Part shown: piece by piece, positions 1-10,080 of the stretch
Position numbering within the stretch: position 1 is the first letter of the stretch
How the letters are laid out: every line of letters starts with the position of its first letter
Assembly (NCBI RefSeq): GCF_023715705.1
Contig: NZ_JAMBOS010000025.1
Span: forward strand, 1 to 62,862
Reading direction: 5' to 3'
Length of the DNA stretch: 62,862 nt
Source of the DNA: Halalkalibacter oceani
GTDB taxonomy: Bacteria; Bacillota; Bacilli; Bacillales; Bacillaceae_D
Notes under the pieces: model-generated
Seen by the model: only the letters and a program-made list of their open reading frames with translations
Told to the model about the DNA's origin: nothing
The model's database searches: none
Position numbers and translations under genes: made by a program

Positions 1-46
1 CGCCGCCAGCGTTCGTCCTGAGCCAGGATCAAACTCTCCATGAAAA
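1..46 (-). rRNA. 16S rRNA, 5' end only (runs off the window)
   Basis: Read on the minus strand, the sequence contains AGAGTTTGATCCTGGCTCAG followed by GACGAACGCTGGCGGCG, the universally conserved start of bacterial 16S rRNA. The mature 5' end is placed near 46 by analogy with B. subtilis. The rest of the gene lies outside the window. It sits downstream of lysS, as rrnJ does in B. subtilis. Confidence 0.97.
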
Positions 47-240
47 TGGTGAGCTGATTAAGCTCTTAATTTTTTTAAAACCGCTCCACTCTGCACTCAG
101 CAATAGCCGAAGAAAACCACTTCGTCTTTTGCTTCCAAAACCTTGTGCAGGCTCCGCTGGCTTTTTTTGACGGTGACATTCGTCACCTTTTTTTCGCTTG
201 GCTTTTGTTCAGTTTTCAAAGAACTCGAATCGCCAATGGC
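47..240 (-). other. rRNA operon leader with boxA-like antitermination element
   Basis: This transcribed leader separates the tandem promoters from 16S. At 212-225 the minus strand reads AGTTCTTTGAAAAC, the conserved boxA-type element bound by NusB/NusE in Bacillus rRNA leaders. A short palindrome, CGCCAATGGCG, lies just upstream at 230-240. The remainder probably forms the 5' half of the 16S processing stalk, which is inference. Confidence 0.75.
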
Positions 241-249
241 GACTTTCAT

Positions 250-278
250 ATCTTAACAAACTCTGTAGAGCTTGTCAA
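250..278 (-). promoter_or_regulatory. rRNA promoter P2 (sigma-A)
   Basis: TTGACA (273-278), 17-bp spacer, TAAGAT (250-255) on the minus strand, about 200 bp ahead of 16S. This is the consensus geometry for a strong housekeeping promoter. Confidence 0.88.
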
Positions 279-322
279 CAATATTTTTTATTTTTTAAAT
301 CGCTGTCTTAGCGACAAGAAAT

Positions 323-351
323 AATATAACACTAATAATTTCTCTTTGCAA
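323..351 (-). promoter_or_regulatory. rRNA promoter P1 (sigma-A)
   Basis: TTGCAA (346-351), 17-bp spacer, TATATT (323-328) on the minus strand, 73 bp upstream of P2. Tandem P1/P2 promoters are typical of Bacillus rrn operons. Confidence 0.75.
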
Positions 352-365
352 TACTTTTATTTCAT

Positions 366-410
366 CTTTTTTAAAAACAATCGCTGCACACTACGAGAAT
401 CATGTGCAGC
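366..410 (-). terminator. Rho-independent terminator of lysS
   Basis: On the minus strand GCTGCACA (403-410) pairs with TGTGCAGC (383-390) around a 12-nt loop, followed by a T-rich run. It separates lysS from the rRNA promoters. Confidence 0.88.
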
Positions 411-457
411 GTTGTTGCCAGTTGTTCTTACGGAACAGTTATTGCCGTTTTTCGTCC

Positions 458-1972
<1,515 letters not shown>

Positions 1973-2015
1973 TTATCATTAAAAGAACCGCTTTTATGTC
2001 AAACGTACTTTATGT

Positions 2016-2045
2016 AGAAAAACTGCCAGCGCTATACACTGGCAG
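2016..2045 (-). terminator. Terminator of the pab-fol-dusB operon
   Basis: Minus-strand stem CTGCCAG/CTGGCAG (2023-2045) with a 9-nt loop and a TTTTT run, just after the dusB stop. It isolates lysS transcriptionally. Confidence 0.82.
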
Positions 2046-2088
2046 TACACTTGTCCCAAAGGCATTATAGTGAAGTCAAGCGCAAAAG

Positions 2089-3090
2089 TCAAACCGCACT
2101 TACTTCCTTGGCTACATTCTCTTCCAATTCTTCCACATAAGTATACAATGTTGTCGCGACATCTTCTCTTGTTTCAAAGCTGTTAATCTTGTCGCGAATC
2201 CGGCCATTCCCGGACATTCCCTTCAAATACCACGCAGCATGCTTGCGCATTTCCCGAACGGCGACATGCTCACCTTTTAGATCAATTAGACGATCAAGAT
2301 GCGTCATGCAGACATCAATTTTCTCACGCGGGGCCGGCGGCTCTAACAGCTTACCTGTCTCAAGATACTGCACGGTCTGGTAAAGCATCCACGGATTTCC
2401 GAGGGCCGCCCGGCCAATCATCACTCCGTCTACTCCTATCTCATCGAGCATCCGGCGCGCTTCCTGTGGTGTCGTCACATCGCCATTGCCGATGACCGGA
2501 ATGTTGACAGCCTGCTTCACTTCCTTAATAATGCTCCAGTCAGCCTTCCCTTCGTACATCTGCACGCGGGTACGGCCATGGACGGCGACTGCACTGCCGC
2601 CTGCACGCTCCACTGCACGGGCATTTTCCACAGCAAAGATATGATCGGCATCCCAGCCGATCCGCATTTTAACCGTAACGGGCTTGTCAACTGCCTCAAC
2701 GGTCGCTGCGACCATCTCATAAATTTTATTCGGGTCGAGCAGCCATTTCGCCCCGGCATCACACTTCGTAATTTTCGGAACCGGACAACCCATATTAATA
2801 TCAATGATATCGGCATTTGTATGCTTATCAACAAACTTGGCAGCTTCAACGAGCGTTTCCTTTTCTCCACCGAAAATTTGTAAGCTTAACGGCTTTTCAC
2901 GTTCGTCGACATACAGCATGCTGAGCGACCTTTCATTCTTGTTAAGAATCGCTTTATCACTCACCATCTCTGCACAGACAAGGCCCGCTCCGAAGTCCTT
3001 TGCGATTAAGCGGAAAGCCGGGTTACAAACTCCTGCCATCGGCGCCAAGACAACTTGATTTTTCATTTCGATATCGCCAATTTTAAGCAC
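2089..3090 (-). CDS. dusB: tRNA-dihydrouridine synthase DusB (YacF)
   Basis: Flavin-dependent reductase that makes dihydrouridine in tRNA. The TIM-barrel Dus signatures are visible: APMAGVCNPAF near the N-terminus, NMGCPVPKITKCDAG with the catalytic cysteine near residue 102, the HGRTRVQMYEG loop, and GVMIGRAALGNPW for FMN phosphate binding. I chose the GTG at 3090 rather than the GTG at 3099. GGAGG then sits 8 nt upstream, and the N-terminus (MLKIGDIEMKN) aligns with B. subtilis YacF (MFKIGDIQLKN). It is the last gene of the folate operon, 28 nt after yazB. Confidence 0.96.
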   Translation of the reverse strand: MLKIGDIEMKNQVVLAPMAGVCNPAFRLIAKDFGAGLVCAEMVSDKAILNKNERSLSMLYVDEREKPLSLQIFGGEKETLVEAAKFVDKHTNADIIDINMGCPVPKITKCDAGAKWLLDPNKIYEMVAATVEAVDKPVTVKMRIGWDADHIFAVENARAVERAGGSAVAVHGRTRVQMYEGKADWSIIKEVKQAVNIPVIGNGDVTTPQEARRMLDEIGVDGVMIGRAALGNPWMLYQTVQYLETGKLLEPPAPREKIDVCMTHLDRLIDLKGEHVAVREMRKHAAWYLKGMSGNGRIRDKINSFETREDVATTLYTYVEELEENVAKEVSAV

Positions 3091-3118
3091 AAGCTTCACC
3101 TCCCTGTAAATCTGTCTT

Positions 3119-3322
3119 TTATTTTGAAGTTAATTCTGCTCTTGTAATTTGGAGCACGGTCACGATTTGAGTAAGCAATTCCTCATCAGGCTGACGTTGG
3201 CCTCGTTCCACTTCACCCAGAACAGAGACAGAGATGCCCAATTCCCTTGCAAAAGCTTCCTGCGTATAGCCCTTTAACTTTCTGAATGCTCGAATGCGTT
3301 TTCCGTATATGCTGGCTTCCAT
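3119..3322 (-). CDS. yazB: Small XRE-family helix-turn-helix protein YazB
   Basis: A 67-residue protein that is almost entirely one HTH_3/Cro-CI domain: GYTQEAFARELGISVSVLGEVERG carries the recognition helix at about residues 18-41. It occupies the YazB position in the folate operon between folK and dusB. Its ATG lies inside the 3' end of folK, a 49-nt overlap in another frame, with AAGGGA upstream, so translation is probably coupled. No regulatory target is known to me. A DNA-binding role is inferred from the fold only. Confidence 0.85.
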   Translation of the reverse strand: MEASIYGKRIRAFRKLKGYTQEAFARELGISVSVLGEVERGQRQPDEELLTQIVTVLQITRAELTSK

Positions 3323-3801
3323 ATTTTTATCCCTTCTTTATCCGGCAGCTTTTCACATAACTCTTCGATAGACGTTCTTTTTGTCTCCACATAGAGCTTA
3401 GGTTCAAGCTCCATAAGGGGAACCATTACAAAGGCTCGTTCCCACATCCGTGGATGGGGAATGATCAGATGCTCCATCTCCATATTTTCTTGATCAAACA
3501 GCAGAATGTCAAGATCTATTGTCCGTGGTCCCCACCGCACCTCTCGCTTGCGCCCGCATTGGAGCTCAATCCGCTGGGTAACTTCCAATAATTCACTTGC
3601 CGTCAAGGAGGTTGCCACCTCAATGACCATATTTAAAAAATGTTGCTGGTCAACATAGCCTACGGGATCGGTTTCATAAATCGAGGAACGGCGCAGGACC
3701 TTGATCGCTCCCTCATCACGAAGCAGGTTGATAGCCTGTTCCAAATAAGCCTGACGGTCCCCTAGATTTGAGCCTAAGGCGATAAATGCATGATGGTTCA
3801 T
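3274..3801 (-). CDS. folK: 6-hydroxymethyl-7,8-dihydropterin pyrophosphokinase (HPPK)
   Basis: Transfers pyrophosphate from ATP to 6-hydroxymethyl-dihydropterin, the step before dihydropteroate synthase. Family signatures are ALGSNLGDR at residues 8-16 and the RWGPRTIDLDILLFD block around residues 88-102, which binds Mg and ATP. The 175-residue length is normal. The ATG overlaps the folB stop (ATGA), with GAGG 8 nt upstream. The C-terminal end overlaps yazB. Confidence 0.97.
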   Translation of the reverse strand: MNHHAFIALGSNLGDRQAYLEQAINLLRDEGAIKVLRRSSIYETDPVGYVDQQHFLNMVIEVATSLTASELLEVTQRIELQCGRKREVRWGPRTIDLDILLFDQENMEMEHLIIPHPRMWERAFVMVPLMELEPKLYVETKRTSIEELCEKLPDKEGIKIWKPAYTENAFEHSES

Positions 3802-4160
3802 GAGCGTGACCTCGTCAGCTCAACAGCCACGGAGCGGTAGTGCCCCGGAATCGGCGGGTCAGGCTTGATCACTTTGACGGTGCAGAATTGAAGTCGTTCA
3901 TAAGACCGCAAAAGCTCAGCGGCGATTTTTTCGGCCACTGTCTCGACCAGCTTGACAGGCTTCCCTTCAACAATTTTGCGAACCTGCTCATACACAGCGC
4001 CATAGTCAATCGTTTTGTCAATCGCATCGGTGCTGCCGGCCTCCGACAAGTCCATCCCTAGAACGAGGTCAACGAGAAAGCGCTGACCCAGTTTGTTTTC
4101 CTCCGGGAAAACACCGTGGTATCCATAGAAGGTTAGTTCATTTAAATAGATTTTATCCAT
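3798..4160 (-). CDS. folB: Dihydroneopterin aldolase
   Basis: Cleaves 7,8-dihydroneopterin to 6-hydroxymethyl-dihydropterin and glycolaldehyde. The 120-residue length and the signature LNELTFYGYHGVFPEE with its conserved Tyr-His-Gly, followed by a FLVDLVLGMDL strand, identify FolB. The C-terminal strand VKVIKPDPPIPGHYRSVAVEL is also typical. It overlaps the folP stop by 8 nt and ends in an ATGA overlap with folK, so three consecutive pathway enzymes are translationally coupled. Confidence 0.97.
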   Translation of the reverse strand: MDKIYLNELTFYGYHGVFPEENKLGQRFLVDLVLGMDLSEAGSTDAIDKTIDYGAVYEQVRKIVEGKPVKLVETVAEKIAAELLRSYERLQFCTVKVIKPDPPIPGHYRSVAVELTRSRS

Positions 4161-4989
4161 TTTTCTCTCCCTTCTTCATAAGCACGTCCATCATTTTCAC
4201 CATCCGCGCCATTTCCTTAACATCATGAACACGCATGATCTGACAGCCTTTCATCACCCCGTAACATACCGTGGCACCCGTTCCTTCTAGCCGTTCATCA
4301 ACGGGCAGCTCAAGTGCCTTCGCAATCAGAGATTTCCGCGAAGTACCGAGCAAAACCGGATAGCCAAGCTCGACGAACACATCAAGGTTCCGCATCACAT
4401 CAAGGTTCTGTTCATGTGATTTCGCAAAGCCGATCCCGGGGTCAAGGATAATCTGGTCGCTTTTGACTCCAGCTTCACGACAAAGCTTGATGCTTTCCCG
4501 CAAATCTGCCTTCATATCCTCGATTAAGTTGCTGTAGACGGCTTCACGGCGATTATGCATCAAAATAATTGGCACCCGATAATCAGCGGCGACATGGGCC
4601 ATTCTTTGATCCCATTTTGCTCCCCAGACATCATTAATCATCGTCGCTCCTGCTTCAATCGCCTGCTTCGCCACTTCTGCCTTATACGTGTCAATCGAAA
4701 TGGGCAGAGGAACCGCCTCGGCGACCGCATTAATCACGGGCAGGACACGCTTCAGCTCTTCTGCTTCATCGACAGGAACGGCATTGGGCCTTGTCGATTC
4801 ACCACCGATGTCAATAATATCAGCACCCGCTTCATAGAGCTCACGCGCATGGGTGACCGCCGCTTCCACTTGATTGAACTTTCCCCCGTCCGAAAAGGAA
4901 TCAGGCGTTGCGTTCAAAATCCCCATCACGAGCGTACGCTGCCCAGTCTCTTGTAAAACACGGTTTTTCTTATTTCGTCTTTCCCTCAT
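4153..4989 (-). CDS. folP: Dihydropteroate synthase
   Basis: Condenses p-aminobenzoate with hydroxymethyl-dihydropterin pyrophosphate and is the target of sulfonamides. DHPS signatures are MGILNATPDSFSDGGKF near residues 22-38, GADIIDIGGESTRPNA near 55-70, and the SIDTYKAEVA strand. The conserved LDPGIGFAKSHEQN loop and GTSRKSLI near the C-terminus complete the TIM barrel. The ATG overlaps the pabC stop, with GGAGG upstream. Length 278 is normal. Confidence 0.97.
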   Translation of the reverse strand: MRERRNKKNRVLQETGQRTLVMGILNATPDSFSDGGKFNQVEAAVTHARELYEAGADIIDIGGESTRPNAVPVDEAEELKRVLPVINAVAEAVPLPISIDTYKAEVAKQAIEAGATMINDVWGAKWDQRMAHVAADYRVPIILMHNRREAVYSNLIEDMKADLRESIKLCREAGVKSDQIILDPGIGFAKSHEQNLDVMRNLDVFVELGYPVLLGTSRKSLIAKALELPVDERLEGTGATVCYGVMKGCQIMRVHDVKEMARMVKMMDVLMKKGEKNG

Positions 4990-5852
4990 ACTGAACCTCC
5001 AGTAAGTTCATCTTTACTCCATAACCGTTGCCGATAGTGTTGAAACGCGTCCGACAGCTTCCTGATAAGGAGCTGATCTGTTTGATACGTTCGCTGACCA
5101 CAAGAGCGTAATGGCACGATTTCCTGAATCGAATTCGTGACAAATGCCGCATCGGCCTCAAGCAGCGCTTCCGCTTTGTAGCAGCCGATCTCGACGGGAA
5201 TTCCCCACTGTTCTAACAAGGCCAGCACGAACTGCCGTGTAATGCCGTCTAAAATGCCTGTCTGCAAAGCTGGCGTATAGACGACGCCCTTTTTGATCCA
5301 AAATATATTGGAGACAACACCTTCAGCTACGATGCCTTCTTCTGTCAAAAAAATACCTTCCTGATCAGAAGCATCTCCCAATTCCCGCTTTGCCAGTACA
5401 TTATTGAGATAATGATGGGATTTCAGCCTCTTTTCCCCTTCTGGCGTGTTTCTCTTTATCTGTAACAGAACCGCATCCTTCAGCTGAGCTTTCACCGGCG
5501 GCAGCGGCTTCATATAAACAATGACCGTCGGCTGCTCATAACGCCCAGTATACAGCCCTAGCTCCGCCGGTCCGGCTGATACATTCCAGCGCACATACGC
5601 ATTTTTCAGCTGATTGGCTCGAAGCAGGTCTGAAAGAATGGCCAGTGCTTCTTCCCGCTCCATCCGCCATTCAATCGCCACTGTCTGTAAACCGGCATGC
5701 AAACGGCGAAAATGGTCATCCAGTAAAAACGGATGACCACCATCTACGCGAAATGTTTCAAACAGCCCGAGCCCGTACATATAACCATGATCAAACGCCG
5801 AAATTTTCGCTTCGTCCCGACCGACAACCTTGCCGTTTACGTAGATGAACAC
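4986..5852 (-). CDS. pabC: 4-amino-4-deoxychorismate lyase
   Basis: PLP-dependent fold-type IV enzyme that releases pyruvate from aminodeoxychorismate to give p-aminobenzoate. The sequence opens [18 protein letters not shown], then [17 protein letters not shown]. The PLP lysine lies in [15 protein letters not shown], and EGVVSNIFW is the conserved cofactor region. A GTG start with AAAGGAG 8 nt upstream is used, overlapping pabA by 16 nt. Branched-chain aminotransferases share the fold, but the operon context supports PabC. Confidence 0.94.
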   Translation of the reverse strand: MFIYVNGKVVGRDEAKISAFDHGYMYGLGLFETFRVDGGHPFLLDDHFRRLHAGLQTVAIEWRMEREEALAILSDLLRANQLKNAYVRWNVSAGPAELGLYTGRYEQPTVIVYMKPLPPVKAQLKDAVLLQIKRNTPEGEKRLKSHHYLNNVLAKRELGDASDQEGIFLTEEGIVAEGVVSNIFWIKKGVVYTPALQTGILDGITRQFVLALLEQWGIPVEIGCYKAEALLEADAAFVTNSIQEIVPLRSCGQRTYQTDQLLIRKLSDAFQHYRQRLWSKDELTGGSV

Positions 5853-6433
5853 ACGCGGTTCTCCTTTCGATAGGTGTCAACGAAATTGCGGAGCAGCTGC
5901 TTGCCGGCCGCCGTCATGATCGATTCCGGATGAAACTGCACGCCTTCAATCGGCAGCTCACGGTGCCGGATTGCCATAATCTCACCTTCCACGGTTTCTG
6001 CGGTGATCTCAAAACAGTCAGGCAATGTCTCCCTTTTGACGATCAAAGAGTGGTAACGCGTCGCAGTTAACGGGGAGGGCAGTCCCGCAAAGACCGTTTG
6101 GCCTTGATGAAGGATGTCCGATGTCTTTCCATGCATAAGCCGTTCAGCGCGGATAACGTCGCCGCCAAATACCTGGGCGATGGACTGATGGCCAAGACAC
6201 ACACCGAAAATCGGGATCTTACCTGCAAAATAACGAATCGCCTCCATGCTGATCCCCGCTTCATTTGGACTGCACGGACCAGGGGAAATCATTAAAAAGT
6301 CAGGATTTATTTCCTCGATTTCAGCTAACGTCACCTGATCGTTACGCTTCACTACCAGCTCATGGCCCATTTCCCCTAAATATTGAACAAGATTGTACGT
6401 AAAAGAATCGTAGTTATCAATCATAAGAATCAT
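5837..6433 (-). CDS. pabA: Aminodeoxychorismate/anthranilate synthase glutamine amidotransferase
   Basis: Class I glutamine amidotransferase that feeds ammonia to PabB, and in many bacilli also to TrpE. The nucleophile motif is [11 protein letters not shown] with Cys near residue 79, and the catalytic His-Glu lies in [10 protein letters not shown] near residues 168-177. The N-terminus [21 protein letters not shown] is typical of TrpG/PabA. GAGGAGG precedes the ATG. It follows pabB by 12 nt. Confidence 0.96.
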   Translation of the reverse strand: MILMIDNYDSFTYNLVQYLGEMGHELVVKRNDQVTLAEIEEINPDFLMISPGPCSPNEAGISMEAIRYFAGKIPIFGVCLGHQSIAQVFGGDVIRAERLMHGKTSDILHQGQTVFAGLPSPLTATRYHSLIVKRETLPDCFEITAETVEGEIMAIRHRELPIEGVQFHPESIMTAAGKQLLRNFVDTYRKENRVCSST

Positions 6434-6445
6434 TGCTTTTCCTCC

Positions 6446-7915
6446 TCAGCTCAGCTGTTTCTGTTTACTCATCTCTTCTTCACTAAGCTCAAGCGCCCGC
6501 CAAAGCGCTCGCGCCTTCTTCAACGCTTCTTTATATTCAAATTGCGGCTCTGAATCAATCACAATACCGGCTCCCGCTTGAACATGCGCCTTGCCATCGT
6601 GACAAAGCATCGTCCGGATCGTAATATTAAGCTCCATGTTCTCATCAAAGCCGATCCAGCCAATCGAGCCAGTATAAATCCCCCGCCTCACCGGTTCGAG
6701 CTCCTCAATAATTTCCATCGTTCTTACTTTTGGCGCCCCGGTAATCGTTCCTCCCGGAAAGGTCGCCCGGATGACATCATAAAGATCATAGCCGTCCGCG
6801 AGCGATCCTTTTACGTTCGACACAATATGCATCACATGCGAGTACTTTTCAATTACCATTAGCTCATCGACTTCAACCGTCCCATAGGCCGAAACACGAC
6901 CGAGATCGTTTCTCTCAAGATCGACAAGCATCACATGCTCGGCCCGCTCCTTTTCATTATCAATCAATGTCGCAGCAAGCTGCGCATCCTCTGCATCCGT
7001 GCGGCCGCGCGACCGTGTGCCGGCGATCGGCCGCGTACTTAGCTGCCTCCCGTCCTTTTTGACAAGAAGCTCCGGCGATGCACTGACGAGCTGAAAATCA
7101 GGCGTATGAAAATAGCTCATATAAGGGGACGGATTGAGCTTCCGCAGTCGGTCATAAACATCAAGCGGCGCCGTTGCCAGTGCCTTTGTTTGCCGGACAG
7201 AAAGATTGACCTGGAACACATCTCCCGCCGCAATATATTCTTTTATTTTCATAACCGCCCTGCAAAACTCCTGTTCCGACAACGAGGCTTCTACCGAAGC
7301 TTCGCCGTTTTCTTCGGTATCCGGCCGATTGTTCCTTACTGCTGGCGCCGGCGACTGCCATTGCTGTTTGTACTGCTGCAATCGACCCTCGATTTCTGCC
7401 TCCGCCTGCTGGGCGCCGTGAACGATGATCCACAGCTCGCTTTGTTGATGATCATAAATAAACACATCATCAAACAGCATAAAATAAACGTCCGGCAAGC
7501 CTATATCATCGCCCGCCTGTACAGGCAGCTGCTCAATTTCGCGGACAATATCATAGCTAAAGTAACCAATCGCTCCGCCTTGAAAGGGCGGCAGCTCAGG
7601 AATCGTCTCAAACGTATAAGGTGAGAGAATGCTTTTTATCCCTGCTAACAGCGGCCCGTGCTTCACTTCTGTTTTTCCATTCTGCACCACTGTTAAACAC
7701 TGCTCTTTCCCTGATAAAATCGCAAACGGCCTTAATCCGATAATACTGTACCGTCCACCGCGGCCGCTTTCCAGCAAAACATGGTGCGGCTCTCCGGCTG
7801 CAAGACCTTTATAGCGCTCATACCAACAATCTTCTGCCAAAGAGAAGGACGACACTTTTTTGACCCGGCCTGACTGACAGTTCACAAAACGTTGCTCCAA
7901 AGAGGTCCCTCCCAT
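6446..7915 (-). CDS. pabB: Aminodeoxychorismate synthase component I
   Basis: Chorismate-binding enzyme that, with PabA, makes 4-amino-4-deoxychorismate. The C-terminal half carries the family motifs: PIAGTRSRGRT, ERAEHVMLVDLERNDLGRV, the TFPGGTITGAPKVRTMEIIEE segment, and QAGAGIVIDSEP. The operon points to PabB rather than TrpE. Start choice is uncertain: ATG 7915 has AAAGGA about 6 nt upstream, while an in-frame TTG at 7900 follows GGAGGG. The first gene of the folate operon, with a candidate promoter just upstream. Confidence 0.95.
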   Translation of the reverse strand: MGGTSLEQRFVNCQSGRVKKVSSFSLAEDCWYERYKGLAAGEPHHVLLESGRGGRYSIIGLRPFAILSGKEQCLTVVQNGKTEVKHGPLLAGIKSILSPYTFETIPELPPFQGGAIGYFSYDIVREIEQLPVQAGDDIGLPDVYFMLFDDVFIYDHQQSELWIIVHGAQQAEAEIEGRLQQYKQQWQSPAPAVRNNRPDTEENGEASVEASLSEQEFCRAVMKIKEYIAAGDVFQVNLSVRQTKALATAPLDVYDRLRKLNPSPYMSYFHTPDFQLVSASPELLVKKDGRQLSTRPIAGTRSRGRTDAEDAQLAATLIDNEKERAEHVMLVDLERNDLGRVSAYGTVEVDELMVIEKYSHVMHIVSNVKGSLADGYDLYDVIRATFPGGTITGAPKVRTMEIIEELEPVRRGIYTGSIGWIGFDENMELNITIRTMLCHDGKAHVQAGAGIVIDSEPQFEYKEALKKARALWRALELSEEEMSKQKQLS

Positions 7916-7927
7916 TCCAGTTCCTTT

Positions 7928-7957
7928 TTGTCTATTCTACATGAGAACGGAACGAAA
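7928..7957 (-). promoter_or_regulatory. Candidate sigma-A promoter of the folate operon
   Basis: On the minus strand TTGTGT, an 18-bp spacer and TAGAAT precede pabB, with the -10 about 20 bp upstream of the ATG. The -35 is a weak match, but no better candidate is visible between the cysK terminator and pabB. Confidence 0.45.
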
Positions 7958-7978
7958 ACACAATAAGCGATCAAGAGC

Positions 7979-8037
7979 GGCTCGTTTTTCCACCCTGAAT
8001 AATAAAAAAAGTCCAGAGCTTGAGACAAAAACGAGCC
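7979..8037. repeat. Long-loop inverted repeat between cysK and pabB
   Basis: GGCTCGTTTTT (7979-7989) is repeated inverted as AAAAACGAGCC (8026-8036) around a loop of about 36 nt. It lies between the cysK terminator and the folate promoter. No function is evident. Confidence 0.5.
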
Positions 8038-8076
8038 TTCGACCGATTGGCAGTGGCCTCACACAATCGGCCACGC

Positions 8077-8134
8077 CTACGCTCATGACGAAAAAGCTGC
8101 TGAAAAAGTGAAAATCGCACTTTTTCAGCAGCTT
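8077..8134 (-). repeat. 58-bp intergenic hairpin repeat, copy 1; also terminates cysK
   Basis: Minus-strand arms GCTGCTGAAAAAGTG and CACTTTTTCAGCAGC (8096-8132), followed by CTTTTTCGTCATGAGCGTAG. Directly after cysK it works as a terminator. The same 58 bp occurs at 33343-33400 on the plus strand with one mismatch (57/58), so this is a dispersed element and not just a terminator. Confidence 0.85.
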
Positions 8135-8150
8135 CCTCGCCACAAGCAAC

Positions 8151-9077
8151 TTATTGTTCTTCAAATTGATAAAGCGGCGTACTGAGATAACGCTCACCGT
8201 TAGATGGAATAATGGCAACAACCTTCTTGCCTGCTCCGAGCTTTTCGGCGACCTGTAAGGCAGCGTAAATCGCGGCACCTGATGAAATACCCCCAAGAAT
8301 TCCTTCTTCGCGGGCAGCACGACGTGCATATTCAAACGCCTGCTCCGTTGTCACTTGAATGACTTCATCATATATTTCCGTTTTCAGGATCTTCGGCACA
8401 AAGCCTGCACCAATACCCTGGATTTTATGCGGTCCAGGATTTCCACCGGATAGAATCGGTGAATCTGCCGGTTCAACAGCTGCAATATGGAGGTTCGGGA
8501 AATGCTCCTTTAAGAAGCCGCCTGCTCCTGTGATCGTTCCTCCTGTACCAATCCCTGAAATAAAGCCATCCAATTGGCCTTCAGCCTGCTCAAGCAATTC
8601 TTTTCCTGTCGTCAACCGGTGAACTTCAGGGTTTGCTTCATTTTCAAACTGCTGTGGCATGAAATAGCCATTTTCCTTCGCAAGCTCCGTTGCTTTGCGA
8701 ATCGCTCCACCCATCCCTTCAGGACCAGGAGTGAGAACAAGCTCGGCTCCGTAAGCACGCAATAGGTTGCGGCGCTCTAAACTCATTGTTTCAGGCATGA
8801 CCAGCTTTGCTTTGTATCCTTTGGCGGCAGCGACCATCGCTAAACCGATTCCTGTATTTCCACTCGTCGGCTCGACAATCGTGTCGCCGGCCTTAAGGGT
8901 ACCGTCCTTTTCCGCCGCCTCGATCATGGCAAGCGCGATCCGGTCCTTTACACTGCTTCCCGGGTTCATAAATTCAAGTTTTAAATAAACATCGGCATGT
9001 TTGTCTGAGACTAAGCGATTTAATTTGACTAATGGCGTTTGACCTATTAATTCAGTAATAGATTGTGCAACTTTCAT
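8151..9077 (-). CDS. cysK: Cysteine synthase A (O-acetylserine sulfhydrylase)
   Basis: PLP enzyme that converts O-acetylserine and sulfide to cysteine and acetate. The 308-residue length equals B. subtilis CysK. The PLP lysine lies in [12 protein letters not shown] near residues 38-49, the asparagine loop is [11 protein letters not shown] near 70-80, and the phosphate-binding loop is [11 protein letters not shown] near 175-185. GAGGAGG precedes the ATG. It has its own promoter and terminator. The PrsA-like yacD gene found here in B. subtilis is absent. Confidence 0.97.
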   Translation of the reverse strand: MKVAQSITELIGQTPLVKLNRLVSDKHADVYLKLEFMNPGSSVKDRIALAMIEAAEKDGTLKAGDTIVEPTSGNTGIGLAMVAAAKGYKAKLVMPETMSLERRNLLRAYGAELVLTPGPEGMGGAIRKATELAKENGYFMPQQFENEANPEVHRLTTGKELLEQAEGQLDGFISGIGTGGTITGAGGFLKEHFPNLHIAAVEPADSPILSGGNPGPHKIQGIGAGFVPKILKTEIYDEVIQVTTEQAFEYARRAAREEGILGGISSGAAIYAALQVAEKLGAGKKVVAIIPSNGERYLSTPLYQFEEQ

Positions 9078-9094
9078 CGTGACGCCTCCTCAAT

Positions 9095-9113
9095 ACCAAG
9101 TATTTTTATTGGT
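9095..9113. promoter_or_regulatory. Inverted repeat in the cysK 5' region, candidate operator
   Basis: ACCAA and TTGGT flank 9 nt between the cysK promoter and its ribosome site. The position downstream of -10 suits a repressor. CymR is the expected cysteine regulator in Bacillaceae, but I cannot confirm that this matches its site, so the regulator is inference. Confidence 0.4.
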
Positions 9114-9125
9114 TTTATTAAGATT

Positions 9126-9154
9126 ATAGTAGCAGACGTTTTCAGATAAGTCAA
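9126..9154 (-). promoter_or_regulatory. sigma-A promoter of cysK
   Basis: TTGACT (9149-9154), 17-bp spacer, TACTAT (9126-9131) on the minus strand. A TATAAT overlaps at 9123-9128 but with a 20-bp spacing. Confidence 0.7.
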
Positions 9155-9177
9155 TTAAGTTGTTTATTTTTTTCCAA

Positions 9178-10056
9178 CTATTTTGACTGCTCGTATAACG
9201 CTTCCAATTCTTCCTTGGAAATGTGGTACGTTTCGTTGCAAAAATGACAGCGTGTCTCTGCTCCGCCATCTTCCTCGATCATTTCCCGGATCTCTTTTCT
9301 TCCTAAACTGACGATCGCATTTTCGACCCGTTCTTTCGAACAGCGGCAGGCAAAGCTGATCGGCAGCTTATCAAGCAGCTTTACGTTATCATCGCCAAGC
9401 AGTGCCTGAAGAATTTCCTCCGGCGGCATTCCGGCTTCAACGAGTTTGGAGATCAGCGGAATGGAGGAAAGACGCTTTTCAATTTGATCAACAATCGCAT
9501 CGTCCGCTCCCGGCATCAATTGAATAATAAATCCGCCGGCCGCAAGAATCGAATTATCCGGATTGACCAGCACCCCTACACCGACAGACGACGGCGTCTG
9601 TTCGGAAGAAGCGAAATAATAGGTGAAATCATCACCAATTTCGCCTGATACGAGCGGCACACTCCCGGTGAAGTTCTCTTTTAAGCCAAGGTCCTTGACG
9701 ACGGACAGGTATCCATCCGTGCCGACCGCTCTGGCGACATCAAGCTTTCCTTGCTGATTGAGCTCAAAATGGGTTTGCGGATTGCTTACATAGCCCCGCG
9801 TTTCTCCAGTCGTATTAGCATCGACAATAATCGCTCCAATCGGTCCCTTTCCTTCAACTTTGATCGTCAGCTTTGAATCACCTTTAAGCATCATCGCCAT
9901 CATCGTTCCCGCCATCATTGTGCGCCCTAAGGCAGCCGAGGCCGTCGGCCATGTCCCCTGACGGCGCACCGCTTCATTGACCATGTTCGTCGCGACAAGC
10001 GAATACGCTCTTACTTTTCCATTAAATGCTGTGGCCTTTATTAAATAATCTTCCAT
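9178..10056 (-). CDS. hslO: Redox-regulated chaperone Hsp33
   Basis: Cytosolic holdase activated by oxidation and unfolding. The four zinc-binding cysteines are intact: CRC at about 237-239 and CHFC at 270-273 in the C-terminal redox switch. The N-terminal folding domain runs from [20 protein letters not shown], and the 292-residue length is normal. It starts 24 nt after coaX, so the two are probably one transcript, as in B. subtilis (yacB-yacC). Confidence 0.97.
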   Translation of the reverse strand: MEDYLIKATAFNGKVRAYSLVATNMVNEAVRRQGTWPTASAALGRTMMAGTMMAMMLKGDSKLTIKVEGKGPIGAIIVDANTTGETRGYVSNPQTHFELNQQGKLDVARAVGTDGYLSVVKDLGLKENFTGSVPLVSGEIGDDFTYYFASSEQTPSSVGVGVLVNPDNSILAAGGFIIQLMPGADDAIVDQIEKRLSSIPLISKLVEAGMPPEEILQALLGDDNVKLLDKLPISFACRCSKERVENAIVSLGRKEIREMIEEDGGAETRCHFCNETYHISKEELEALYEQSK

Positions 10057-10080
10057 ATGATTGTCTGTCCTTCCTTCTTC

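Noticed and set aside
7937-8335. A 132-codon minus-strand reading frame between cysK and pabB
   Set aside because: It overlaps the cysK 3' end out of frame, crosses the cysK terminator hairpin, and has no ribosome site or recognisable motif.
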